The translations under genes were made by a program, and so were the position numbers. Positions 1-8,540 of a DNA stretch of 64,000 nt are shown piece after piece. How positions within the stretch are numbered: the stretch's first letter is position 1; every line of letters starts with the position of its first letter. The notes beneath the pieces are model-generated. The model searched no databases and was not told where the DNA came from. It worked only from the letters and a program-made list of their open reading frames with translations. The stretch is from contig JAMLJC010000001.1 in the NCBI GenBank assembly GCA_023953845.1, positions 1,178,001 to 1,242,000 of the forward strand, written 5' to 3'. This DNA comes from Rhizobiaceae bacterium (GTDB lineage Bacteria; Pseudomonadota; Alphaproteobacteria; Rhizobiales; Rhizobiaceae).

Positions 1-1037
1 GAGGCCACGACCACGCAGCAATTGCCCGGCGAGACGCGACCGGGATGACGGCGGCCATAGACGATGCCGTCCACGCCATAGTGCAGCGTGATCGGCTGGG
101 AGGTCAGATCCCAGATGCGGTGGATGCGGCCGGCGGGCTGACCCGCCGATACCTGCGTGCCGTTGACATGGAAAGGCTCGAACACGCCCTCGACCGGCGC
201 GTAGACATAGGCAGGCGGACCGGCAAGTTCGAGCACAGGACGCTCGGCGGCGGGGGCAGGGGGCGCAACAGACTCCAGCACGCCGAGATGGGCGAGCACG
301 TTGCGGACGCCCCGCCGGCAGATTTCGAGCGCGTCGAGCGAGACGGTGCCGCAACCGCGCATCTCCGTGCCGACCGTCACCAATCCCGTAGCGCAGGCTG
401 TGGCTGTCGCCGTGCGCTTGTCGCCGAGGTTGGAGATCACGACGTTGTAAGGCGCGTCGAAGGCCTGGACGGCGGCGACGTTGCGGCGATGCAGATCAGG
501 ATCATTCGTCGGCTCAATGATGGCGCTGGGCAGGATGTCGAGCGAAGAGCCGCCGGAATGCAGGTCGAGAAAGGCGTCGGCGATCGGAAAGATGCGGTGC
601 GCGACATAGGCGGCGATCTGCTCGGTGATGGAACCCATCGCATCGCCGGGCCAGACCCGGTTGAAGTTAAGCCCGTCGACCGGCGAGGTGCGCATGGCGG
701 CAAGAACGGCATGAACATTGTTGGCAGGCATCAGGATCAACCGGCCCTGCACAGCGCCGGGATCGAGCTCGCGCGCCAGTTCGCCGATGGCGATAGGCCC
801 TTCATATTCGTCGCCATGGTTGCCGCCCTCGATGACGACGGTCGGGCCTTCGCCATTGGCGATGACGGCGATCGGCACCTGCGTGACGCCCCAAGCGTCG
901 CCATGCGGCGAGTGGGGGATGTTGACGAAGCCGAGTTGCCGCCCCGGTCTGTCGAAATCGACAGTGGTGAAGGCGTTTCCGGTATAGGTTTCGGCGGTCT
1001 TGAGCATGCAGCCTGTCTTTTCTTCCTTGGCGGCCAT
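1..1037 (-). CDS. Succinylglutamate desuccinylase/aspartoacylase (DoeB/EutE-like) zinc deacylase, 3' end outside window
   Basis: Zinc-dependent hydrolase that probably removes an acyl group from an N-acylated amino acid or diamine. The visible part is about 345 residues. The family's metal motif is present: GGNHGDE (His74, Glu77) and LDLHSGG (His160), with an NFNRVWPG substrate-site segment near 124-131. The ATG at 1037 lies 3 nt after the stop of the upstream gene; an alternative in-frame ATG at 1007 has a purine-rich AAGGAAG ahead of it. It is probably the last visible gene of the operon transcribed from about 7595. Resemblance to ectoine-utilisation deacylases is family knowledge; no ectoine-specific partner is visible, so the true substrate is unknown. 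Confidence 0.85.
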   Translation of the reverse strand, partial: MAAKEEKTGCMLKTAETYTGNAFTTVDFDRPGRQLGFVNIPHSPHGDAWGVTQVPIAVIANGEGPTVVIEGGNHGDEYEGPIAIGELARELDPGAVQGRLILMPANNVHAVLAAMRTSPVDGLNFNRVWPGDAMGSITEQIAAYVAHRIFPIADAFLDLHSGGSSLDILPSAIIEPTNDPDLHRRNVAAVQAFDAPYNVVISNLGDKRTATATACATGLVTVGTEMRGCGTVSLDALEICRRGVRNVLAHLGVLESVAPPAPAAERPVLELAGPPAYVYAPVEGVFEPFHVNGTQVSAGQPAGRIHRIWDLTSQPITLHYGVDGIVYGRRHPGRVSPGNCCVVVA

Positions 1038-1040
1038 TTC

Positions 1041-2132
1041 CTACCGGCCGCGGATGATCTTGATGTCTCGTTCGAGCGATACGGCTTCGGCGGCATCGAC
1101 AGCGCCGAAGCGGAAGGAGGTCCGGAACGCTTCTCCCGGCCGCACCCACACGACCTGCCCCCTGGCCATGGCGGCGGCAAGCCCGTCGGGCGCGGCAGTG
1201 GCGGGCAGGACCAACCCCAACGCGTCCTTGTCGGAGCCTCGCACCATCCAGCGCACCGCATAGGGCAGTTCGTCGGCGCGCCAGCTGACGAAATCGGCCG
1301 AACCATCCGGATGTTTCTGCAGCGCATGCGCCCAGCCGTCGCTATCCGAAGCCGCAGTCATGGTGAGCACCAGTTCCGGCATCACCGGGACGCCCGGCCT
1401 GATCTCGCGGTGCGAGGAAGGATCGGCAGCGATGGCGCGATGATAGGCGACGATGGCCGCGTCCTCGTCGTCGCGCAGCTTCGGCTGCCGCACGTCCGCG
1501 TCCGTGCGGTCGTCGCGCACGGTATCCACCAATATCGCGCCGTCGACCGGGCGGAGATTGATATGGGCGAGGTAGAGGAAAGGCAGCGGATTTCCGCCGA
1601 TGTTCTCCACGTCCACGAAGACTTCCAGCACCGTTGAATTCTCGCGGATACGGACACGTGGCCGGGAAAGGAAATTGTGGTGGAAGTCCAGCGTGTCGCG
1701 GGCGTTGCCGGTCAAGTCGACGAAATAGCCGGCATCATCTTCGCCGAAGACGAGTTCGGCGTCGGTGTAGGGCAGATTGGGCAGTTCGCCGTGCAGCGGG
1801 TGCGTGTCGCCCGGCCCCGGATTGCCCATGGAGGTCCCGCCGCAGTGCAGGAACAGCGCGCCATAGGTCCTGAAATACTCCCGTGTCGGATAGGGCTGGT
1901 CGAACATGGTGCGCATGGTGAGGCTGCGCCCCGCATACACCGCATCCCATATCTGCTGGCCCTGGAACGGCAGGAGCGTGACCGTCCCGGCGCCATTCCC
2001 GACGCGCAGGCCTGCGACGCCTGACGGATAGCGGAAGGCCGTGGCGGCCAGCGCGCCTAGCGCTGCTACGCGCTTCTCGCGCTCGCCGAAAAGCGCTGGG
2101 TCCAGCGTAACGGACACCTGACGGTTGGTCAT
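1041..2132 (-). CDS. DUF4432 family, aldose 1-epimerase-like protein
   Basis: About 363 residues, resembling the DUF4432 group of the galactose mutarotase/aldose epimerase superfamily: a beta-rich protein with HPLHGELPNLPY and a central DFHHNFLSR stretch that fits a sugar-type pocket. The frame opens with a GTG at 2159 that overlaps the preceding stop (GTGA). However, AGAGGA sits 6 nt before the ATG at 2132, which I take as the start. It lies between the deacylase and the amidohydrolase, so it probably acts on the same, unidentified, catabolic substrate. The enzymatic activity is not known from the sequence alone. Confidence 0.75.
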   Translation of the reverse strand: MTNRQVSVTLDPALFGEREKRVAALGALAATAFRYPSGVAGLRVGNGAGTVTLLPFQGQQIWDAVYAGRSLTMRTMFDQPYPTREYFRTYGALFLHCGGTSMGNPGPGDTHPLHGELPNLPYTDAELVFGEDDAGYFVDLTGNARDTLDFHHNFLSRPRVRIRENSTVLEVFVDVENIGGNPLPFLYLAHINLRPVDGAILVDTVRDDRTDADVRQPKLRDDEDAAIVAYHRAIAADPSSHREIRPGVPVMPELVLTMTAASDSDGWAHALQKHPDGSADFVSWRADELPYAVRWMVRGSDKDALGLVLPATAAPDGLAAAMARGQVVWVRPGEAFRTSFRFGAVDAAEAVSLERDIKIIRGR

Positions 2133-2155
2133 GGACATTCCTCTTTCTCGACCTT

Positions 2156-3634
2156 TCACTTTCGCGCCGGGCGCGGCACCGCATTGGCTTCGAGCTTGTG
2201 CCCCATGCGTTTCAGCAATGCTGCAGAAGCCTTGCGTATCTCGGCATAGATGCCGCTTTCATCGAGTGCTGGAAAGCGCCCCTCATCGAGAACAATCCTG
2301 CCGTCGATGATGACGGTATGCACCGACTTGGAGCGTGAGGCATAGAAGAGGTTACGGATCATGTTGGTGGTCGGCACCATTTCCGGCCTGTCGAGCGTAT
2401 GGATGACGATATCGGCGCGCTTCCCCGGTTCCAGCGAACCGATACGATCTTCGAGCCCCACCGCCCGCGCGCCGCCACGCGTCGCCATGTAGATGCCATC
2501 CTCGGCGATCAGGTAGGTGCGGTCCATGTGCACGTCCCGCACGGCCATCACCGCGAGATTTGCCTGACGCCAGAGGTCGAAATCGTTCGACCAGTTGGGC
2601 GAATCGGAGCCGAGGGCAATATTCGCGCCACGCCGCCAGAGTTCGGCGTGACGGCCGTGCAGCGAACTTCCATGCCCCCACATCATCGAGGCGGCCGGCG
2701 CCCAGGCGATCGACGTGCCCCGCTCTATCAGCGCGTCGCATTCCGCATCGGTCAGGTGATTGCCATGGCCGAAGGTGACGTTGCGGTCGAGGAAACCCGT
2801 CTCGAAAAGGTGGACAAGCGGATCCTTGCCGAAGCGGCGGCGGTCGGCTTCCGTATCGGCGGGGCTGTAGGACTGATGGATATTGAGCGTCACGCCGGCG
2901 CTGTCGGCGCAAGCCTTCGCTTCCATCATCAGTTCCTCGCTGGCCGTGCCGAGGCCCAACACCGCAACATGCCCCGTCACCAACGCGTCGGGATCGGCGT
3001 TGCGTTTCAGTTCCGTGCCGAGAACAGCCAGCGCCTCGGCGCGTGTCTTCGGCGCACGGCGAAGTTCGGTGTGCAGACGCGCCTGCGCGGCACAGGTGGC
3101 GCAACCATCGCCGGCTTCCTTGCCCTGCGCAAAACCCTGCGGCTGGTCCCAGATGAAGGCATCTCCGATGACGGCACGCACGCCGACCTGTTTAGCCGCG
3201 CGGGCCGCCATCTCGGGCGTCAGAACGGTGCCGGCTTCCATGAAGCAGGTGGTGCCGTTCCTCACCATCTCCATGCAGGCGAGCAGCACGGACAGATATT
3301 CGTCCTCGTCGGTGACGTTGTTGTAGAAATGGCCCTCGAACGTGTCGAAGGCGTCGCTCTCCACGAGATGGTCGGGCAGTGCTCCTCGATACAGGTGGAA
3401 CGAGGCGTGGAGGTGGCATTCGATGAAGCCCGGATGCACCGGCGCTCCGTGTGCGTCGATGCTGTGCGCGGCCGAATAGCGCGCGCCGATTTCGGCGTCG
3501 TCGCCCACGGCGAGGATGCGGCCCTTGCCGTCAACGGCGACTGCGCCGTGCTCGAAAATGGTGGCGGCATCGTCCATGGTGATGACGTAGCCGTTGCGGA
3601 TCACCAGTTCCGCCTTTTCCCGTGGAGCGTTCAT
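2156..3634 (-). CDS. Amidohydrolase of the ATZ/TRZ (cytosine deaminase-like) family
   Basis: A 492-residue metal-dependent hydrolase. The N-terminal composite domain leads to the metal motif ECHLHASFH (His74, His76); later come an NIHQSY histidine, a FGHGNHL histidine and the catalytic Asp in LGSDSPNW, so the usual ligand set looks complete. The family deaminates or dechlorinates heterocyclic or guanidino-type substrates. The ATG at 3634 overlaps the stop of the ABC ATPase gene (ATGA), which indicates translational coupling. Together with the importer and the acyl-hydrolase, it points to a pathway for a nitrogen-rich small molecule, which is an inference. Confidence 0.85.
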   Translation of the reverse strand: MNAPREKAELVIRNGYVITMDDAATIFEHGAVAVDGKGRILAVGDDAEIGARYSAAHSIDAHGAPVHPGFIECHLHASFHLYRGALPDHLVESDAFDTFEGHFYNNVTDEDEYLSVLLACMEMVRNGTTCFMEAGTVLTPEMAARAAKQVGVRAVIGDAFIWDQPQGFAQGKEAGDGCATCAAQARLHTELRRAPKTRAEALAVLGTELKRNADPDALVTGHVAVLGLGTASEELMMEAKACADSAGVTLNIHQSYSPADTEADRRRFGKDPLVHLFETGFLDRNVTFGHGNHLTDAECDALIERGTSIAWAPAASMMWGHGSSLHGRHAELWRRGANIALGSDSPNWSNDFDLWRQANLAVMAVRDVHMDRTYLIAEDGIYMATRGGARAVGLEDRIGSLEPGKRADIVIHTLDRPEMVPTTNMIRNLFYASRSKSVHTVIIDGRIVLDEGRFPALDESGIYAEIRKASAALLKRMGHKLEANAVPRPARK

Positions 3635-4722
3635 TCCTCGTCCTCCCGCAAAAGGGTGGCGGCGCTCTTCGCCCATTCGAGCGTCACGCGTTCGCCCGGT
3701 GCTAATCCTTCGATTTCCTCGTCGCGAAGCTCGGCCCAGAGGATCGCACCGGACGCCGGGCGCGCACCGACACGGACGCTGTTCCCCTGATAGACAAGTT
3801 CCTCGACAACACCCATGACGCTCGATCCCGGCGTTGCGGCGTGCTCGCCGCGCCTCAGACGGATAGCTTCAGGCCGCAGCGACAATGCCGCACGCTGGCC
3901 CTCCCGCAACGGCGTTTCGGGCCTTGTCGCGAAGAAGACGCCGCTGTCCGCCTTCAGCAGGACGCGCTCTGCTTCCAATGCCGCGATCTCTCCGCGCAGG
4001 AGATTCGTCGCGCCGATGAAATCCGAAACGAAAATGGAATTTGGCCGCCGGTAGATATCGCGCGGCGCGTCGTACTGGACGATCCGGCCCCGGTTCATGA
4101 TGGCGATGCGATCCGACATGACCAGAGCCTCCGTCTGGTCATGGGTGACGAAGACGAAGGTCGCGCCGAGACGCTTCTGGATGGCGCGCAGTTCGAGCTG
4201 CATCTGCTGGCGCAGCTTCAGGTCGAGCGCCGAAAGCGGCTCGTCGAGCAGGAGCACGCGCGGCTCGGCGGCAAGCGCGCGGGCCAGCGCCACACGCTGC
4301 GCCTGCCCGCCGGAAAGCTGCGACGGCTCGCGCTCCCCGAAACCTTCGAGCCGCACCAGCGCCAGCATCTCGTCGACGCGGGCGCTTATGCGGGCGCGCT
4401 CCCAGCCTTTGAGCCGAAGCGCATAGCCGATGTTTTCGCGAACGGTCATATGCGGAAAGAGCGCGCCGCGCTGGAAGACAAGGTTGGTCGGCCTGCGTTC
4501 CGGCGGTCGACTGGTGACGTCGTCTCCATAGATGCGCACCGCGCCGGTCGTTGGCTGCTCGAAGCCGGCAATAATCCTGAGCAGCGTCGACTTCCCGCAG
4601 CCGCTGGCGCCCAGCAGCGATACGAACTCGCCTTCGGCCACACTGAAATCAACGCGTTCCAGGGCGGTGACCTGGCCGAACTGCTTGCGGACTCCGGCGA
4701 TATCGACGGCAGCTGTGTTCAC
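3631..4722 (-). CDS. ABC transporter ATP-binding protein, spermidine/putrescine (PotA) type
   Basis: A 363-residue ATPase energising import by the adjacent permeases. Walker A GASGCGKST (38-46), signature LSGGQ (136-140), Walker B VLLLDEP (156-162) and switch His194 are all intact, and a C-terminal TOBE region follows (LSLRPEAIRLRRG). The start is GTG at 4722 in a GTGA overlap with the preceding permease stop. The open frame extends upstream to 4881, but that part overlaps permease coding sequence and has no family similarity. Polyamine-type systems also import opines, iron chelates and other cationic solutes, so the substrate stays open. Confidence 0.92.
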   Translation of the reverse strand: MNTAAVDIAGVRKQFGQVTALERVDFSVAEGEFVSLLGASGCGKSTLLRIIAGFEQPTTGAVRIYGDDVTSRPPERRPTNLVFQRGALFPHMTVRENIGYALRLKGWERARISARVDEMLALVRLEGFGEREPSQLSGGQAQRVALARALAAEPRVLLLDEPLSALDLKLRQQMQLELRAIQKRLGATFVFVTHDQTEALVMSDRIAIMNRGRIVQYDAPRDIYRRPNSIFVSDFIGATNLLRGEIAALEAERVLLKADSGVFFATRPETPLREGQRAALSLRPEAIRLRRGEHAATPGSSVMGVVEELVYQGNSVRVGARPASGAILWAELRDEEIEGLAPGERVTLEWAKSAATLLREDEE

Positions 4723-5501
4723 GAAGCCTTCTTCCGGTTGAGGATGTTGGAAGCGATGACGAGACAGGCGAGCAGCGCGAACAGCATGGTCGCGATGGCG
4801 TTGATGGACGGGTCGATGCCGCGCCGCATCAGGCCCCAGACCAGCACCGGCAGACTCTGCTGATTGCCGATGTTGAACCAAGTCACGACAAACTCGTCCA
4901 GTGACAGGGCTGCGGCCAGCAACGCCGCGCCGATGACCGACGGGCGGATCAGCGGGAAGGTGATGTCACGGAACGCCCGCCACGGCGAAGCGCCGAGATC
5001 GCGCGCTGCCTCCAGCGTGCTGAAGTCGAAATTCTCGAGCCGCGCGTTCATGGTGAGCACCACGAAGGGCAGGCTGACGAGGATGTGGCCGAAGGCGGTG
5101 TTGAGCAGACCCTGCGGCATGCCGAGCGCGCGGAAGAATACGGCGAGCGAGATGCCGATGACGAGCAGCGGCACGATCGCCGGCAGCAGGCTGGCAGACA
5201 GCAATGCGGCGCGCAAGCGAGGCTGCTTCAGCGCCACCAGCCCGAAGGCGAAGGCGCAGCCGAACAGGCCCGAAAATACCGCCGACACCAGAGCGAGGAT
5301 CAGGCTGTTCGTAAGCGCCGTCGTCATCAGCGGATTGGAGAACGCGTTGGCGTACCAGGAGAGCGTCAGCCCCTCGATCGGCATGCTGAGACGCGGCGAG
5401 GTGGTGACCGAGAAGAGCACGATCACCGCGATCGGAGCGTAGAGATAGGTGAGCACCAGCGCGACGAAGCCGGCTGGCACAAGCCGCTTCAGCCTCACCA
5501 T
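4719..5501 (-). CDS. ABC transporter permease, PotC type
   Basis: A 260-residue inner-membrane permease with about six hydrophobic spans and the cytoplasmic EAA loop EAARDLGASPWRAFRDITFP near residue 165, where the ATPase docks. The ATG at 5501 overlaps the end of the first permease gene by 7 nt. Gene order (binding protein, PotB-type, PotC-type, ATPase) is the standard one for a polyamine/opine-type importer. Confidence 0.92.
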   Translation of the reverse strand: MVRLKRLVPAGFVALVLTYLYAPIAVIVLFSVTTSPRLSMPIEGLTLSWYANAFSNPLMTTALTNSLILALVSAVFSGLFGCAFAFGLVALKQPRLRAALLSASLLPAIVPLLVIGISLAVFFRALGMPQGLLNTAFGHILVSLPFVVLTMNARLENFDFSTLEAARDLGASPWRAFRDITFPLIRPSVIGAALLAAALSLDEFVVTWFNIGNQQSLPVLVWGLMRRGIDPSINAIATMLFALLACLVIASNILNRKKAS

Positions 5502-6367
5502 CGCGTCACCCAGCGGATGAGCCGCACGACGGCGAGATAGGCGATGAGCATCACCGCGACGACGACGAAGGCCATGGCCGCGCCGAGCGGCCAGTTGGAC
5601 CCGATGCCACGGAACTGGTCGGCGACGATGTTTCCGATCAGGAGGCTCTGCGAACCGCCGACGAGGCTCGGCGTGACGAAGTCACCGGCGGCCAGCAGAA
5701 AGGCGAAGGCGAAGGCGGTCCGCAGGCCCGGCATCGCCATCGGCACAAGCACGGTGCGCAACACATGCAGGCGCCCTGCGCCGAGGTCGCGCGCCGCCTC
5801 CAGATGATCGCGCGGCACGTTGAGCAGGGCCGAGTAAAGCGGCAGAACGGCCAGCGGCAGCAAGAGGCCGCTGAGCGTGATCACCACCGCTATATTGCTG
5901 TAGATGAGGAACTCCAGCGGTTCATCGATGACGCCGAGCCACATCAGCGTGGAATTCAGCAACCCCTGTTTGCCCAGGATGGTGCGCCAGGCATAGATGC
6001 GCACCAGATAGCCGCTGAACAGGGAGAGCAGGACGATCTGCAGGATCAATTGCCCCCGCCGCTCGAAGACGAAGCGCATGCAGCAGGCGAGCGCGAAGGC
6101 CGCCGGCACCACGATCAGCGTGGTGACGAAAGCCACGCCGATGGTGCGCAGCATCAGCGCCTGATAGAGCGGCGAGGTGAAGATCTTCACGTAGTTGGCA
6201 AACGTGAAGCCGGGGATGAGCGTAAAGCCTTTCGCCGTCCAGAAACTGATGACGAAGAGACAGAGCATCGGCACGGCGAAGAAGACGACGTAGAACGCGC
6301 CCGCGGGGAGCAGCGGCCCCAGCGGGCGGCGAGCGCCGCCCATCGATGCAGTCGTTGCATCCGCCAT
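5495..6367 (-). CDS. ABC transporter permease, PotB type
   Basis: A 290-residue integral membrane permease, partner of the downstream PotC-type protein. It starts MADATTASMGG at 6367; the longer open frame to 6565 runs into the end of the binding-protein gene and is rejected. The first membrane span (GAFYVVFFAVPMLCLFVISF) follows a short basic N-terminus, and the EAA loop EAARDLGAGRLHVLRTVLVP is clear. The 67-nt gap to the upstream binding-protein gene is the largest in this operon. Confidence 0.9.
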   Translation of the reverse strand: MADATTASMGGARRPLGPLLPAGAFYVVFFAVPMLCLFVISFWTAKGFTLIPGFTFANYVKIFTSPLYQALMLRTIGVAFVTTLIVVPAAFALACCMRFVFERRGQLILQIVLLSLFSGYLVRIYAWRTILGKQGLLNSTLMWLGVIDEPLEFLIYSNIAVVITLSGLLLPLAVLPLYSALLNVPRDHLEAARDLGAGRLHVLRTVLVPMAMPGLRTAFAFAFLLAAGDFVTPSLVGGSQSLLIGNIVADQFRGIGSNWPLGAAMAFVVVAVMLIAYLAVVRLIRWVTRW

Positions 6368-6434
6368 GATCGTCAGCCGAAACCTCGTTCGAAGCGGGCC
6401 GCCGCGTCTTTGGAAGAGCGGCGGCCTGAAAGCG

Positions 6435-7595
6435 TCACGACGCCTTGAAGGTCTGCCAGGTTTCCACCCAGGCAGGAGCGCCGACGACGTCGCCGTCCGG
6501 CTCCTGCGGCGGGACGACGATCTGGGTGCCAAGGATGCCGCCGCCGGGCTGGCGCACATTGTCATAGGGGAACATGTTGCGGATGTCCTCCTTCATCAGG
6601 TCGTACGCAGCTTCCACCGTGCAGCCCGAGGCGAGTTCGGCGGCGAGCGCCGCATTCGACTCCGGCTTCGTCATGAAATCGATGAAGGCGTAGGCATTGT
6701 CGATGTTGGGCGCATCGACCGCGATGGCGTAAGCGTCCGACCAGAAGAAGGTTCCGTCGACGGACGGTGAGCCGACTACCAGTTCCACGCCCTTTTCCTT
6801 GGCGATCATCACCTGATAGGCCCAGCCGCCGATGCCGATGGAAGCATCGCCGCGCACCAGCACGTCGGCCATGTCGCCATGCGAGGAACCCACGGTGACG
6901 ACGTTGGGCTTCACCTTGAGCATCGCGTCCAGAACCTGCTGGAGTTGGTCCGCGGTGAGGCGGTTGGGCTCCGGCATGTCGAGCGATTTCGCCCACAGCC
7001 AGATATTGCCGAACGGATCGTCGAGGAGAACCAGCTCGCCCTTGTACTTCGGATCGGCGAAGTCGGTATACTTCGCCGGCATCGCGTCCCACTTCTTCGG
7101 GTTAAAGACGCAGGGCTCGTCGCCCCAGATGATCGGGATGCCGTAGGTCTTGCCGTCCTTGACCAGCCACGGCGCGTCCTTGAAGGCAGGCCAGAGACCG
7201 GCGGCGGTCGGAATGCGGCTGAGGTCGAGCGGCTGGAAGAGTTCGGTGTTAGATTTCAGGATTGCGGTCTGGAAATCCTTGTTGGGCGTCAGGATGTCCA
7301 TCGCGCCGCGCCCGCCTGTGTTGAAGCGCGTCAGCGCCTCGTCGGCCGCCGACTGGAAGGAGGCGTTCATCTTGATGTTGTTGGATTCCAGGAACGACTT
7401 GGCGACGTTGCCGCCATGCTCGCCGTCCCAGCCGAGAAAATTCAACTCGCCGCCGAGCTTGGCCTGCGCCGAGGCTTCGCCCGGGAGCCCGAGCACGGTG
7501 AGCGCCGAAAGTCCGGCTGCCCCCTGCAGAAGGCGGCGACGGCTGACGTCGGCGTTGAGCTTGGCGTCGAGAAACATGCGCAATCTGTCGTCCAC
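6435..7595 (-). CDS. Extracellular solute-binding protein (PotD-like), Tat-exported
   Basis: A 386-residue periplasmic binding protein that captures the substrate for the downstream importer. The N-terminus carries SRRRLLQ followed by a hydrophobic run and an ASAQA cleavage-like site, a twin-arginine type signal, suggesting export folded. GTG at 7595 is preferred because GAGAGGAGAA precedes it at good spacing; an internal ATG at 7577 is possible. The body matches the spermidine/putrescine-binding fold (ELNFLGWDGEHGG, then DILTPNKDF). First structural gene of the operon, divergent from the IclR regulator. Confidence 0.9.
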   Translation of the reverse strand: MDDRLRMFLDAKLNADVSRRRLLQGAAGLSALTVLGLPGEASAQAKLGGELNFLGWDGEHGGNVAKSFLESNNIKMNASFQSAADEALTRFNTGGRGAMDILTPNKDFQTAILKSNTELFQPLDLSRIPTAAGLWPAFKDAPWLVKDGKTYGIPIIWGDEPCVFNPKKWDAMPAKYTDFADPKYKGELVLLDDPFGNIWLWAKSLDMPEPNRLTADQLQQVLDAMLKVKPNVVTVGSSHGDMADVLVRGDASIGIGGWAYQVMIAKEKGVELVVGSPSVDGTFFWSDAYAIAVDAPNIDNAYAFIDFMTKPESNAALAAELASGCTVEAAYDLMKEDIRNMFPYDNVRQPGGGILGTQIVVPPQEPDGDVVGAPAWVETWQTFKAS

Positions 7596-7688
7596 GATCG
7601 TTCTCCTCTCGGGCCTGTCGGGCAGCCCGCTGCGTTTATCGTTCCCCTGCACCGGCCAACGCCGGCAGCGATTGTGATTAGGGATCGT

Positions 7689-7700
7689 TTCGTATATGAA
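7689..7700. promoter_or_regulatory. Candidate operator between the ABC operon and the IclR gene
   Basis: TTC-GTATAT-GAA is a near-palindrome in an AT-rich island between the divergent operon start (7595) and the regulator start (7741). A second GAAAC at 7717-7721 mirrors the GTTTC at 7687-7691. IclR proteins bind short palindromes of this general shape in divergent promoters. That this one binds it is inference. Confidence 0.3.
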
Positions 7701-7740
7701 GTCAAGTATCACTGATGAAACTACAAGTAAGGCAGCCGGA

Positions 7741-8514
7741 ATGGATCAGCCCGCCGTCGAAGACCGTGCCGGCTACTCGGCGCCCGCGCTCGAAAAAGGC
7801 CTCGACATCCTCGAACTGCTGGCCGCCGAGGGCGAGCCGATGAGCGCCCGCCAGATCGGGGAGAGGCTCGGACGGTCGAAGAGCGAGATCTTCCGCATGG
7901 TCTATGTGCTGGTGGAACGCGGTTATCTGCACCGCGACGCCGCGACGGACCAATTGGCGTTAAGCAACAGGCTGTTCGAACTCGGCATGCGCACGCCGCG
8001 CTCGCGCACGCTGGTGGAGGTGGCGCTGCCGGTGATGGAACGGCTCAGCAAGTCCGTCGGCCACGCCAGCCATCTTGTCGTGGTCGCCCGCGGGGAAACG
8101 GTGGTGATCGCCAATGCCGCGCCACAGGCGGAATTCAATTTCTCGCTGCAGCTCGGCTATGGCAACGCCGCGATCGAGGCGTTGTCCGGCCAGACCATCA
8201 TCGCCTTCCAACCGCCGCAGCAGCGCCGGGCCATGATCGAGGAAGGGTTGAAACTCGCCGACGGCAAGCAATTGCCGGACGATCTCGAAGGCCAGCTCGA
8301 CAGGATCGCCTCAGGCGGGTCGATCGTCGCGCCGAGCCATTTCCTCGTCGGCGTCATCGACATATGCGCACCGGTCCTGGATCGAGGCGGCAGGGCTATC
8401 GCCAGCATCGTCGTGCCGTGCCTGCAGCAGATCGGCCGTCATGAGGATTTCGGGGCAGTCCGCGATCACGTCGTGGCAGCCTGCCGCGAAATCTCCGACG
8501 CGCTGCTGGTCTGA
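7741..8514 (+). CDS. IclR family transcriptional regulator
   Basis: A 257-residue regulator. The N-terminal winged helix (ALEKGLDILELLAAEGEP then ARQIGERLGRSKSEIFRMV) is followed by the IclR effector domain (residues about 85-250). The frame is open from an ATG at 7696, but that codon sits inside the candidate operator, so the ATG at 7741 (MDQPAVED), preceded by CCGGA, is preferred. Divergent placement next to the importer operon suggests it controls uptake and catabolism of that operon's substrate. Confidence 0.88.
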   Translation: MDQPAVEDRAGYSAPALEKGLDILELLAAEGEPMSARQIGERLGRSKSEIFRMVYVLVERGYLHRDAATDQLALSNRLFELGMRTPRSRTLVEVALPVMERLSKSVGHASHLVVVARGETVVIANAAPQAEFNFSLQLGYGNAAIEALSGQTIIAFQPPQQRRAMIEEGLKLADGKQLPDDLEGQLDRIASGGSIVAPSHFLVGVIDICAPVLDRGGRAIASIVVPCLQQIGRHEDFGAVRDHVVAACREISDALLV

Positions 8515-8540
8515 ACGGTTTGCGATCCCGCTGGACTGCT

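Noticed and set aside
45..1637. 530-codon plus-strand open frame at the window start
   Set aside because: Antisense to the deacylase and DUF4432 genes, whose motifs are clear on the minus strand.
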